A model generated the notes under the pieces. It saw nothing but the letters and a program-made list of their open reading frames with translations. It was not told the DNA's origin and searched no databases. The translations under genes were made by a program, and so were the position numbers. This document shows positions 25,988-34,064 of a stretch of 34,064 nucleotides of DNA, piece by piece. The DNA is from Gloeobacterales cyanobacterium ES-bin-313 (lineage in GTDB: Bacteria > Cyanobacteriota > Cyanobacteriia > Gloeobacterales > Gloeobacteraceae): NCBI GenBank assembly GCA_014379585.1, contig JACMLN010000050.1, positions 1 through 34,064 on the forward strand. Reading direction: 5' to 3'. How positions within the stretch are numbered: the first letter of the stretch is position 1; each line of letters begins with the position of its first letter.

Positions 25988-27625
25988 CTAAAGCATTCTT
26001 GAATGGGCCATACGTAGAGCAAGAATATGCTCGCAAGGACCTTTGAAGAGTTTGTTGTATTGGTGCCAGTTGCAAGTGCATTCAGCAGCTATCAAGCGTT
26101 CGTCACCATCGATAGTCAGACTTGGGGTATAGATAGATTCGCCATGACGGACAGTGCCACTCAGGGTCAGGACACCGTCGGTATTGTTAGCAGAGAGGAC
26201 GTGGACGGCGTTCTGAGTCAAGAACTGATTGGCTTGTTGCTCCCGCTCGTTGGCAAAGCGCAAAGCAGTGAGGGGCAAGGGTTCGCGGCTTAGTTCTCGA
26301 ACGCGGTAGACTTGACGGTTCAAGTCGTAGATCGCTCGTCCTGCCTGGGTATAAGCGGCCAGTGCGCCGAGGACGACGGGACGATCCAGTTGCAGGCGTT
26401 GAGCAAGGGCATCGGGACTTTCCGCCCAGTTGTCTTTGAGGGCGTTGAATATTCTCTGTTTGGTCCAGGGATCGACTTCGAGCCGAGGGGCTAGGAGGTC
26501 AAAGTTGCCCGACCGTGCCCAATCGTTGGCAGTCCAGCCAGAAAGTCCAAGGGTGAAGGAGAGATCGCCAAGATCAGCGACATAGAACGAAGGCAGACCT
26601 GTTCCTAAAAGATGAATCGTGAATTTGCGAGCCACAGGAATCAGGCGTTCCAAAATCGTAATCCGCCGCCGTCCCCAGACACGAATCGTTTGCGCCTCGG
26701 TGCCTGTATAGATCGATCGCGGACAGAGGACTTCGTATCCCCACGGGTCGAAGGTGACGCGGATCGGTTCACCCGGCGTGAGGTGGTAGCGCATACTGCG
26801 CGGACCCTGTTTCTCTTTGTGGCGGCGCAGGATAAAGCAAAGATTGTAGACATCCATCGGCTCAAGGTCGAAACGCACGGTCGGCAAAGACATCGCCGAA
26901 CTGACTTGCAAGAAGCCCCGCACCCAACTATCAGGTAAGTCGATCTTGACTTCTTTGTAGTCCTGTTCGCCGCTGGTCTGGACACCAAATCCAGACGGAT
27001 CGACTTCGAAATAGGTGCGCCGATAGGAACGGATCTTTTGGAATTCGTCGTAAAGTGCCGCCGAATAGTCGATGTTGGTCGTACCGCAGGCAAATTCGTC
27101 GATATGTTGGAAAACTTCGTAGTTGGCTCCTAGTCGTCCGTAGCTCGACTCATCTTGGCTAAAGCATTCGAAAAAGAGCTCGTCGGGGTGAACTGTGATC
27201 ACGGGATCGAGAACAAACCAGGCATCACGGTCTTTTTGGTAGAGGTAATCAAAGTACTTCTGGCGAGATTGATAAAAGGCGCTCCAGCGTTGGCCACGGG
27301 AATGGTAGAGATCAGTTAATTCTTTTTGAACTGTTTGAAGTTTTTGTGCCGTTTCCTGGCGTTGCGCTGCCACAAGTTGCCAATCGATCTGTTCTTGGCG
27401 GGCCGCCCAAGCAAGATACTCGCTGCGATCCTTCGGTTTGAAGCGCAGATCTGAAACGACGACATCGTGAAGCGCACCGATCGCCTCTCGAAAAGCGATA
27501 TTTTGGCGCAGTTCCCCCCGAAAGTAGGTGGGTTCGCGGGTCAGATCTGGGGCAAAGGAGAGGTTAGACCCAGTACTCGTCTGCTGAACGGCGCTGATTC
27601 CTTTGTAGGTGTAGTTGAACTGCAT
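25988..27625 (-). CDS. SWIM zinc-finger protein of the WGR/retron-linked operon
   Basis: 545 residues from ATG 27625, 13 nt after the stop of the WGR-HEAT gene and behind a GAGAG site; the frame upstream of it overlaps that gene. The C-terminal 30 residues carry a textbook SWIM motif: C516-x-C518, then 12 residues, C531-x-H533 (ECTCNWHQYNKLFKGPCEHI). SWIM fingers bind DNA or protein. A segment before it (WTKQRIFNALKDNWAESPDALAQRLQLDRPVVLGALAAYTQAGRAIYDL) has the look of a winged helix, giving a WH-SWIM arrangement. The N-terminal 300 residues are an uncharacterised alpha/beta region. In a retron system it would be a candidate effector or nucleic-acid sensor; this is inferred. Confidence 0.82.
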   Translation of the reverse strand: MQFNYTYKGISAVQQTSTGSNLSFAPDLTREPTYFRGELRQNIAFREAIGALHDVVVSDLRFKPKDRSEYLAWAARQEQIDWQLVAAQRQETAQKLQTVQKELTDLYHSRGQRWSAFYQSRQKYFDYLYQKDRDAWFVLDPVITVHPDELFFECFSQDESSYGRLGANYEVFQHIDEFACGTTNIDYSAALYDEFQKIRSYRRTYFEVDPSGFGVQTSGEQDYKEVKIDLPDSWVRGFLQVSSAMSLPTVRFDLEPMDVYNLCFILRRHKEKQGPRSMRYHLTPGEPIRVTFDPWGYEVLCPRSIYTGTEAQTIRVWGRRRITILERLIPVARKFTIHLLGTGLPSFYVADLGDLSFTLGLSGWTANDWARSGNFDLLAPRLEVDPWTKQRIFNALKDNWAESPDALAQRLQLDRPVVLGALAAYTQAGRAIYDLNRQVYRVRELSREPLPLTALRFANEREQQANQFLTQNAVHVLSANNTDGVLTLSGTVRHGESIYTPSLTIDGDERLIAAECTCNWHQYNKLFKGPCEHILALRMAHSRML

Positions 27626-27638
27626 GATGGCTCTCGAT

Positions 27639-30600
27639 TTAGATGCGGTGGGCAGGGGCGATAGGCTGGATCGGTAAAGATATGTCTGGATAGATCTGTC
27701 GAATGGCAATCATTGCTTCAATCGCTGCAGCTTTGTTGCCGATGGCAATCGTCAGGGATTGGCGGGTGAGAATCGCTGCAACGCAATGGGCGGCTGCTTC
27801 AGATTTGAGCGCTTCACGGTGCAAGAAAGCAAAGATGCGGGCTTTGGCGATCCGGCCACGATTGACCCCCGAAAGTATCCGCAGGAAGTAAGGAGTTAAT
27901 TCGCGCAGACGCTCCGGACTGTCTTGGGCGTAGTCTTCTAAGTACCCGGTGGCAAAGAGTTGGAGGTCTGCACTGGGGTGCTCGCTGAGTTGTGAAAGAT
28001 ACTGCTGACCCTGTTCGACTTTGAAGTAGCGCAGAATCAGTTCACGGCCAAATGAACGTACTTTTTCGTTGACACTGTCGCAGATATTGACCAGGAGGGC
28101 TGGAGTGAAATCTATTTCGATCAGGTGCGTCAGGAAAACCTGTTCGCCAAATTGCCGGGTATCTTCCCACTTGCCATCTAAGTAGCGGGCGGCAACGGTC
28201 AGTTCTTCGGGATGCAGACGACGTTCTGGCAAGACCTGCAAAAACATCGACCAGGAGGCTTCTCGCACTGCCAAGATTTCATGGTTGGCCAACTGCACCA
28301 GTTCAGCCGTGTTGAAATCGGCGGCCCAGTTTTCGCTATGACGCTGGAGTACGAGTCCCCCCAATTCTTGGGCAGCAGTGGCTTTCGCGCGAAGTAGGTT
28401 CATAGCCAGGTCGCAGGAAGCTGTCACCATCCACCCCGGAATATCTTCGCGGAGGATCAACGTCAGATCGCGGTGAACGCCTTCGTGGACTTCTCGGCGC
28501 AACAACAAAGGGATCAATTCAGCAGCTAAGTGGCTGGCAAAGGCTGGATTATTTGCCCCCAAGCGGCGAATGACTGGACGAATTGCACTGCGCAGATCCC
28601 TAAGTTCATGGCTGGCGAGGACAACTAAAAGTTCTTGTTCTTCAAGGAGCTGGGATTCTGGCAACTGACCAAACAGCCGAATCCCAACAGCGCGCACCGA
28701 TGGGTAGGGCGAATTGATCAACGCAGCAATCAGACCCACAGGCAGATCTGTGACTGGAGTCGCATGGTTGAGCAAGATCCGTGCGCCGAGGGTCTGGACT
28801 TCCGCCAGAGGATGACGCAACAAGTCGAGCACCACCTCTAAGTTGATATTGCGCAGTTGTTGCGCAAAGAGGGTGGCGAGGATTTCGACAAGTCCCGCCG
28901 TACCTGGGGTGGCTTCTGTAAGGGCAATCAAGCCAGCCAAAAGCCGACCAACGAGCGCCAGAGATTGGGACTCACTCAGATTCGCAGTGGTGAGGAGGCG
29001 TTGAGCAAATGCTTGTGTGTCCAGATGGCGGCTGGTAATGAGGGCAGCCAGAAAAGCAGTGTCGCCGAGAAAAGCTTGCTGGTTTTCCGTAATCCAGCGC
29101 TGGGCTACGGCACGGGCATCGGGCATGATGCAATTGGCTACGGCAAGCACCAAAGGCAAATCGGGCTGATTGGCATCATATTTTGCTTGAGCCAGTTCAA
29201 AACCAAATTGGGTTGTGATTGCATAATCAGTACCCAAAAGCACGACGATTTGAGGGATTTCTAGACCTGCACAGAAGTCAGTACAGTCCTGCAATACTTT
29301 GATCGCAAAGTGGTGAACAAGCAGGCAGTGACTATGCTCTAGTAAAACCAATAAATGCTCCGGATATTGCTCCCAAAGCTTTGGGAAGGCTTCTTCCCGA
29401 ACTATCGGTTCTAGGCCACCCGGCTTGAAACCAGCCTTGCAACGCCATGCTTTGGTGTTGTGCTTCAACTCGTAGCGAGGACTGTTGGTGTAGAGAATAT
29501 GGTTGAAAATTAAATAGGGAGCGAAACGATCCCAATGGATTGTCCGCAAAGTGATCGTTCGTCTTTGCCGATAGTCATAGCGGCTGTACTTTGCCTCGCG
29601 GGGTTCTTGGGCATCGTCATCGCTGTAAGTGAGTAAGATTCCAGTCGCTAAAGTCAGATATTCAGAGCTTTCGAGTTGGCCGAGTCGTCGCAGGGTGCGC
29701 CATACGCGTTTGCGCAGATAGTCCCGCGTCTTGGTACTGTAGGCGAACTGCGTATTGCGCTCTTGAAGATATTTTTTGAATTCTGGAACACGTAGATAGT
29801 TATAGTCACCTTCTCCTTGAAGATAGATGAAGCTGTATTGTCCTTTGGGGCTACGATAATTTGCTTTTTCTTGCTCAAATCGTCTAGCGAGCAGGCTAAA
29901 GACTTCCCCATCGTGGCGATATTCGGCCATTTTGAAGATATGGCGGATCGGTTGGAAAGTGCCGAAGGCGAAAGGCAATGTCTTTAAGATTTTTAGCAGG
30001 GTCGGACGAATCTGAGGATTGTCGATGTAGTAGAGGCGAATAAGTACCGAAAAGCGATCTACTGATTCGCTCTCTAGATAAATTTTCAACGCTGAATCGA
30101 AGATTTCCGGTGGGTCGTGACGGGTGGACTCTCGCAGATTGGGAGGGAGCAGGTCGATGGCCTGATCTATGAGCTGTGCCCGCAAAGCGTCGGAAGCCAA
30201 TGCACGCATTGCTTCAAAGCCGATCCGTCTAACCGCTTCTGTCGTCGGCCCCGAACAAAGATTGTTGAGGGGAACAATGGCGTTTTTATCCCCGCAATGC
30301 CCCAAAGCCCAGGCAATGCAGTAATCCCGCAGGGAATTGCTACTCCCGATCAATTTGATCAACAGGGGGGTCGCTTCACGCAAACCCAACTCCCCCGCTC
30401 GCCAGATCACCCGCTCCAAGGGCCAGGTTTTAATCAGGGGTTGAGAACCCAAAACATTTTGGACAAAGCTGAACAGTTGCCCGACGACATTACTGGTTTC
30501 GTCGAGGCGTTGGAGGATTCTAGCCCGCCGCAACTCTGGATTCGCGCCGCGCCGAGGCGGTTTTGATGTAGCAGTCCGCTCTGGAGCGGCAGTCGAGGAT

Positions 30601-30833
30601 TCTCGATAGCCCTTCTTTACTTTGGAGGCGACCAATTTGTCGAAAGCTCTTTGGGCTTCACTTTGAGACAAGGCTTGGGGTGTTTCCACCCCTTCTTTGA
30701 GGTTCCCCCCGCGTTTGCCGTAGCGATAGTTGACCACGAAGCGCCCATCGCTCACTTCGCAAAGATCAACCTCGTAGACTTTGTCCGAGGTGCCTTCTTG
30801 GTAATACAAAGACGTGCGCTGGATCAGTTTCAT
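27639..30833 (-). CDS. WGR-domain protein with HEAT/ARM-type repeats
   Basis: 1064 residues from ATG 30833, in a 4-bp ATGA overlap with the stop of the WGR-propeller gene. Residues 1-75 form a WGR domain (LYYQEGTSDKVYEVDL...FVVNYRYGKRGG), with the W-G-R core present as Y-G-K. The rest is a long alpha solenoid of about 40-residue two-helix repeats, for example TPLLIKLIGSSNSLRDYCIAWALGHCGD, HPLAEVQTLGARILLNHA and SPYPSVRAVGIRLFGQL. This matches HEAT/ARM repeats. WGR domains in PARP-type and MolR-type proteins bind nucleic acids; solenoids are protein scaffolds. It resembles MolR/YehI-like proteins, but no MoxR or VWA gene is nearby. It is the central gene of the three-gene operon and may be the scaffold of the proposed retron system. 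Confidence 0.82.
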   Translation of the reverse strand: MKLIQRTSLYYQEGTSDKVYEVDLCEVSDGRFVVNYRYGKRGGNLKEGVETPQALSQSEAQRAFDKLVASKVKKGYRESSTAAPERTATSKPPRRGANPELRRARILQRLDETSNVVGQLFSFVQNVLGSQPLIKTWPLERVIWRAGELGLREATPLLIKLIGSSNSLRDYCIAWALGHCGDKNAIVPLNNLCSGPTTEAVRRIGFEAMRALASDALRAQLIDQAIDLLPPNLRESTRHDPPEIFDSALKIYLESESVDRFSVLIRLYYIDNPQIRPTLLKILKTLPFAFGTFQPIRHIFKMAEYRHDGEVFSLLARRFEQEKANYRSPKGQYSFIYLQGEGDYNYLRVPEFKKYLQERNTQFAYSTKTRDYLRKRVWRTLRRLGQLESSEYLTLATGILLTYSDDDAQEPREAKYSRYDYRQRRTITLRTIHWDRFAPYLIFNHILYTNSPRYELKHNTKAWRCKAGFKPGGLEPIVREEAFPKLWEQYPEHLLVLLEHSHCLLVHHFAIKVLQDCTDFCAGLEIPQIVVLLGTDYAITTQFGFELAQAKYDANQPDLPLVLAVANCIMPDARAVAQRWITENQQAFLGDTAFLAALITSRHLDTQAFAQRLLTTANLSESQSLALVGRLLAGLIALTEATPGTAGLVEILATLFAQQLRNINLEVVLDLLRHPLAEVQTLGARILLNHATPVTDLPVGLIAALINSPYPSVRAVGIRLFGQLPESQLLEEQELLVVLASHELRDLRSAIRPVIRRLGANNPAFASHLAAELIPLLLRREVHEGVHRDLTLILREDIPGWMVTASCDLAMNLLRAKATAAQELGGLVLQRHSENWAADFNTAELVQLANHEILAVREASWSMFLQVLPERRLHPEELTVAARYLDGKWEDTRQFGEQVFLTHLIEIDFTPALLVNICDSVNEKVRSFGRELILRYFKVEQGQQYLSQLSEHPSADLQLFATGYLEDYAQDSPERLRELTPYFLRILSGVNRGRIAKARIFAFLHREALKSEAAAHCVAAILTRQSLTIAIGNKAAAIEAMIAIRQIYPDISLPIQPIAPAHRI

Positions 30834-32266
30834 ACCAATTTCCGAATCTCGCCGTAGGTGCGGTAAAAATTGCCCCGTGCGGCTGGGCGTAACGCTTCCA
30901 CCACATAGCGTGCCCCAAGTTCGCGAAGATCTCTTGGAAATTGGACGCGCCACGTAGAATCGTAGCCAGGCGAAAGAGCCCGAATCCGCAGTTGGCTACC
31001 TTCGGCAAAACATTCCACCAGAACCCCAGCCCCAGCATCCGTGGTGGTTTCGACAAAATTGACGGCCACGGGTGCAGCAATCGGTTTTGGCGCTTTGATA
31101 TCGACCACGGTGGGTACGGTTCCTGCCTGGGCGGACTGAATCGCCGCTTCACTGGCATCGACGCAGGCGAGAGAACCATTGGTGGTGACCAAGTACAGCC
31201 GATCCTCGAAAAACTGCATCGAGTAAACAGAGCCGCACCCTGTAGCCAATTTCCAAAGCCGCTCCCCTGCTTGATTGAAACAGTAAATGCTGTCGTCGTT
31301 GTCCCCAGCAAAAACGTACTTGCCATCTTCGGCAGCGGCACAGGAGAACACGGCATTGTCGCACTGATAGACCGCTTCTTGTTTGCCCTGCTTGGTAAAA
31401 CAGTAGACTTTTCGAGAGGCCGTACCCGCAAAAACAAGAGATTCTTCCTGCCAACCGAACAGCACAGCGCCGTCCGTAGGCTGTTGCCAGATCACCCGAC
31501 CGTCCTCCCAATCGTACATCGTCACCCCACGACTATGGCCGTGATAGACTCCGATCTCGTCGCAGCGCACCATCCAGCCACTATTGCCCGTACTGCGCTT
31601 GCTCCATTGGGATTCGTCTTCGTGGTTGATGATCGTCACCTGGCCATCTTGATCGGAGACACCGAGAATACCGTCAGCGATATCTAGCCAGAAAATATCG
31701 ATATTGTTAGCAATTTCGTAGGCGACGCGGGGGACTTTGCCGCCGAGGTCGTAGACTTTGCCATCGTCGCAACCAGCATAGATCCAAGCATCGTCAGCCA
31801 CCAAGCATTTCACCCCATCGGGCAATTGAAACTGGTTTCTCACCTGGCCACTGTGGTCGAGGGCAAACACCCGCCCCGTCTGGTTTCCGACCCAGCAGGT
31901 CTGTTGATCTACAAAGATGCCAAAGGCGGCACTACCTGAAGCAAACTTCCAGAGCACCGGAGCCTGCATGGCCTGCACCCGCGAACGGCTGACGGGAATA
32001 CTGGCCATGGCTCTGCGGGTGACTGCCCGTTTTTGGCGCACCCCAACCACCGCTTGTTCGTAGCCCTTGCGCAGTTTTTCGTTAATCTTTTTGGTGGCAT
32101 CCGCCTGTGCTTTTTCGGCAGTCGGAAACTCTGCGGTTTTGCTCTGGCCGTTGTCGCCGATGCGCCCGTAGCGCACTGTCACCTGGGTGCCATTGACGAC
32201 GACCTCGTAAAACTTGTGGGAACCCTCCGCTTCGGAGAGTTCTAGGTAGGTTTTTGCTTCGCTCAT
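30830..32266 (-). CDS. WGR-domain protein with beta-propeller
   Basis: 478 residues from ATG 32266, with AGGTG just upstream (a GTG two codons earlier is possible). Residues 1-70 are a WGR domain (SHKFYEVVVNGTQVTVRYGRIGDNG). After a basic linker (VGVRQKRAVTRRAMA) comes a PQQ/WD-like beta-propeller of repeated blades: TCWVGNQTGRVFALD, WIYAGCDDGKVYDLG, GILGVSDQDGQVTIIN, LVFAGTASRKVYCFT, YVFAGDNDDSIYCFN and RLYLVTTNGSLACVD. No signal peptide is present, so it acts in the cytoplasm. It is the first gene of the operon and is translationally coupled to WGR-HEAT. Two different WGR proteins in one operon suggest joint recognition of one nucleic acid, possibly the msDNA or its target. Confidence 0.82.
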   Translation of the reverse strand: MSEAKTYLELSEAEGSHKFYEVVVNGTQVTVRYGRIGDNGQSKTAEFPTAEKAQADATKKINEKLRKGYEQAVVGVRQKRAVTRRAMASIPVSRSRVQAMQAPVLWKFASGSAAFGIFVDQQTCWVGNQTGRVFALDHSGQVRNQFQLPDGVKCLVADDAWIYAGCDDGKVYDLGGKVPRVAYEIANNIDIFWLDIADGILGVSDQDGQVTIINHEDESQWSKRSTGNSGWMVRCDEIGVYHGHSRGVTMYDWEDGRVIWQQPTDGAVLFGWQEESLVFAGTASRKVYCFTKQGKQEAVYQCDNAVFSCAAAEDGKYVFAGDNDDSIYCFNQAGERLWKLATGCGSVYSMQFFEDRLYLVTTNGSLACVDASEAAIQSAQAGTVPTVVDIKAPKPIAAPVAVNFVETTTDAGAGVLVECFAEGSQLRIRALSPGYDSTWRVQFPRDLRELGARYVVEALRPAARGNFYRTYGEIRKLV

Positions 32267-32473
32267 GATCACCTAATAGATGAGGGGGACTTGATATGAA
32301 CGTTTGTCCAGTTTACAGCAATCTGGTTTGTTTTACTAGGGAGCTTTTCTTTGTAAATCACACATCGCTTGCAGCAGCACGGAGCTCTCTGCTCGCCTCC
32401 TTCACCGCTCCAACAAGGAAGATTCCAGTGATCGTTTTCAGGGGTGCGACTGTGGCTGTGTTTGTAGCAGGGT

Positions 32474-32683
32474 TTGATGGGAATGAGAAATTTATGGGGT
32501 TCAGATGAGCATCCGTGGGCTTATACCTCAGTGCTCAGTCTCAACTGTCAGACCCATGCCATTGACAACCCCTATGTGGTGGATGGCAGTTTCTTTTGGT
32601 CGAGTGGCGCTGTGAACCCAACTTTAACCATTATTGCTAATCCCCTACGCATTGGAGATAATCTCATCGACCGCATGAAGTAG
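32474..32683 (+). pseudogene. C-terminal remnant of a GMC oxidoreductase
   Basis: The frame encodes SLNCQTHAIDNPYVVDGSFF, then WSSGAVNPTLTIIANPLRIGDNL and the stop. This is the FAD-binding C-terminal signature of glucose-methanol-choline oxidoreductases (x-DNLYVVDGSFFP-S-AVNPTLTI-AN-LR-GD). Only about the last 60 residues remain, the family length being over 500, and an in-frame stop lies at 32465-32467. No other GMC sequence was found in the preceding 200 bp, so the body is deleted. The surrounding gap 32267-32792 holds nothing else I can support. Confidence 0.8.
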
Positions 32684-32792
32684 GACATCACGGTCTGGCA
32701 ATTGATTTTGCTGGGCTTGCCATTCTACAAAGCATGCAACAAGAGAATGCGTTGGAAACAAAAGTAAATGATTCATCAACGGAGTAAAAACA

Positions 32793-33653
32793 ATGAACAT
32801 ATGGCAAACAATTGCAAAAATTCCCCCTCATGAATTAGTCGAAAGCAGACTGCAACTGCATTATGCGATTCAGTTTATTGCAGCCACAGGCGCGGCATTG
32901 GCAGAACCGCTTTCGGACTATAGCCATACCAGTTTGGCGTGGCATCCGGTTTTAGAAGTATTTGTTGGCTCTGTCATTCAAGTACCACAGTTATTTCAAG
33001 TGGCACTTGATCCAGTCAGCCTCACCTTAATTCTGTTAGATCAGCAGAGCGAAACGATCGACTCTTTACCCTTGCCCGGTAAAACCATGGCCGATGGGCT
33101 GAACTGGCTTCAACAGGAGCTTGCTCGACTCGGTGCAGATGCGAGCAAGGTTGTGTTCTTGGATTATCCCCCCGATGACTTTCCTGATCATCCGCTTGCC
33201 CATGGTGCAGCCTTTAATGCCAGCCAAGCGGGGGCATTGCGTGAGTTAACAGACTACTACGCCAATACACAACCGTTGTTTCAAGCAATCATTGCAACGA
33301 CCGAGGGTGCGACTTCTATCCATATCTGGCCGCATCACTTCGATATGGCAACGCTCATCACCCTTCCCGGCACAAAAAACGGCAGTCCGCTCACAGTCGG
33401 AGTGGGCTTATCGCCTGGGGACACTAGCTATCCTGAGCCGTATTGGTATGTATCTCCTTACCCTTATCCAGACGCAGCCAGCCTTCCTGCCCTGGACAGT
33501 CTTGGTTTTTGGCACACTCAGCATTGGGTTGGGGCTGTACTACCAGCCTCTCGCCTCACTGAGACCGTCAGTGCTGAAGCTCAACAGCAACTTGTGGAGA
33601 CATTCTTGCATACGGCATTCAGGGCATCAATCGCCCTGCTGAAGTCCAAATAG
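32793..33653 (+). CDS. Hypothetical protein with WPHHFD motif
   Basis: 286 residues from ATG 32793, with GGAG about 9 nt upstream. I do not recognise a named family. It begins with a helical region (PPHELVESRLQLHYAIQFIAATGAALAEP) and contains the striking TSIHIWPHHFDMATLITLPG (about 170-189) followed by GLSPGDTSYPEPYWYVSPYPYP. The clustered His/Asp and aromatic residues look like a metal or ligand site, but no known enzyme motif matches. It has no signal peptide. It lies between decayed genes, but the frame itself is intact with normal codon use. Confidence 0.6.
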   Translation: MNIWQTIAKIPPHELVESRLQLHYAIQFIAATGAALAEPLSDYSHTSLAWHPVLEVFVGSVIQVPQLFQVALDPVSLTLILLDQQSETIDSLPLPGKTMADGLNWLQQELARLGADASKVVFLDYPPDDFPDHPLAHGAAFNASQAGALRELTDYYANTQPLFQAIIATTEGATSIHIWPHHFDMATLITLPGTKNGSPLTVGVGLSPGDTSYPEPYWYVSPYPYPDAASLPALDSLGFWHTQHWVGAVLPASRLTETVSAEAQQQLVETFLHTAFRASIALLKSK

Positions 33654-33655
33654 CC

Positions 33656-33742
33656 TGTTGAGGTTTGTCCCATCCTGCTGCATCGGAGATATTCTCGATG
33701 CGAACTGTAAAAGTCGTAGCAGGATCAAAGTCCCGATCTAAT
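33656..33742 (-). pseudogene. Short spondin-like gene remnant
   Basis: The minus frame reads LDRDFDPATTFTVRIENISD and a few more residues. TTFTVRIENIS resembles the first strand of bacterial Spondin_N proteins. Homology ends within about 30 codons and then runs into the 3' end of the plus-strand gene, while repeat copy C begins 4 bp on the other side. The match is short, so the family is tentative. Confidence 0.35.
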
Positions 33743-33746
33743 ACTG

Positions 33747-34064
33747 ATTCGTGATCGCAATGAGTGGCTGAGGCAAAACCCAATGCCCCTCCCATCGGAA
33801 AACCAAACCTCTCTCGATGATCCGCCTCCCATTCCGCTCCACCACGCGGGGAAATTCAAAATTCAAAATTAAGAATTCAAAATTCAAAATTTTGAATTCT
33901 TAATTTTGAATTCAATGGTTTTCGCCATGAGTCTGGGACGCGCAGCGTCATACCTACCGTGCCACCAGTCCACAAACTGTGGTGATTGCGCACCCGCCCG
34001 CAACGTGGGAAGAGGACTGCGCAACCCAGCAACACCAAGTATCAAGCCACTAAAGTTGCCAAGG
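33747..34064. repeat. Intergenic repeat, copy C (cut by window edge)
   Basis: It starts with the same ATTCGTGATCGCAATGAGTGG block as copy A and shares the same core, ending inside the core at the window edge, before the two GC-rich hairpins. The A/T-rich tract is the longest of the three, with an additional GAATTCTTAATTTTGAATTC palindromic unit. About 40 bp of the left block (after CCCATCG) differ between A and C. It follows the 3' end of a plus-strand gene, like the other copies. Confidence 0.88.

Noticed and set aside
25988-32266. MolR/Yeh-type MoxR-VWA-SWIM-WGR system
   Set aside because: SWIM and WGR proteins also occur there, but no MoxR ATPase or VWA gene is in the window, and the RT plus ncRNA points to a retron. 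The link remains possible at the evolutionary level only.
32296-32508. Plus-strand open frame upstream of the GMC remnant
   Set aside because: Its composition does not look like a protein, it shows no motif, and it overlaps the GMC fragment in another frame.
1-34064. CRISPR arrays, tRNA or rRNA genes
   Set aside because: No regularly spaced direct repeats and no tRNA-like T-loop with acceptor stem or rRNA sequence was recognised on either strand by eye.

Overview
The window looks like chromosomal DNA of a cyanobacterium. It carries an ndhD-type NDH-1 subunit, a cyanobacterial small membrane protein of apparent DUF3285 type, a YbjN-like protein and a circularly permuted ATP-grasp protein, and GC is moderate by eye. 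An early-branching lineage (Gloeobacter/Anthocerotibacter-like) is possible, but I cannot prove it from this window. No rRNA, tRNA, CRISPR array or intact transposase was seen.

Layout. (1) 1-5.7 kb: a truncated PilX-like pilus gene, a tandem universal stress protein and an alpha/beta hydrolase, all on minus, then dxs and a YbjN-like gene on plus. (2) 5.7-14.2 kb: mostly housekeeping genes. These are an RlmM/FtsJ-like RNA methyltransferase, a Uma2 nuclease-fold protein, a metallophosphoesterase, a one-blade WD40 remnant, an NTF2-like exported protein translationally close to ndhD, the DUF3285-like gene and the ATP-grasp gene. Two copies of a roughly 300-390 bp intergenic repeat sit in the two convergent gaps at 6.7-7.1 and 13.9-14.2 kb. 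A third copy runs off the right edge. (3) 14.2-21.8 kb: a STAND ATPase with TPR repeats behind a small coiled-coil gene (minus). On plus follow an unusual membrane protein that joins an ECF-sigma-like cytoplasmic region to a periplasmic SPOR domain, a Ppx/GppA phosphatase, and three small genes of unknown function, two of them coiled-coil.

(4) 21.8-32.3 kb, all on minus: the most interesting region. It encodes a retron-type reverse transcriptase with a roughly 120-residue charged N-terminal extension. Directly upstream of it is a noncoding segment with the architecture of a retron msr-msd RNA: a 20-nt a1/a2 inverted-repeat pair, short msr hairpins, a long msd hairpin with a perfect 15-bp stem, and a -10 box placed to start transcription at a1. 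Farther upstream on the same strand is a tightly packed operon of WGR-beta-propeller, WGR-HEAT and SWIM zinc-finger genes. HEAT/ARM and SWIM proteins are, as I remember the classification, the partners of type XIII retrons. An exported glycoside-hydrolase-like gene lies between the operon and the retron. I propose that the whole region is a retron-based, probably anti-phage, system with an extra WGR-propeller component and a split layout.

(5) 32.3-34.1 kb: a decayed edge. It holds a C-terminal scrap of a GMC oxidoreductase, a hypothetical gene with a WPHHFD motif, a short spondin-like remnant, and the third repeat copy beside that remnant.
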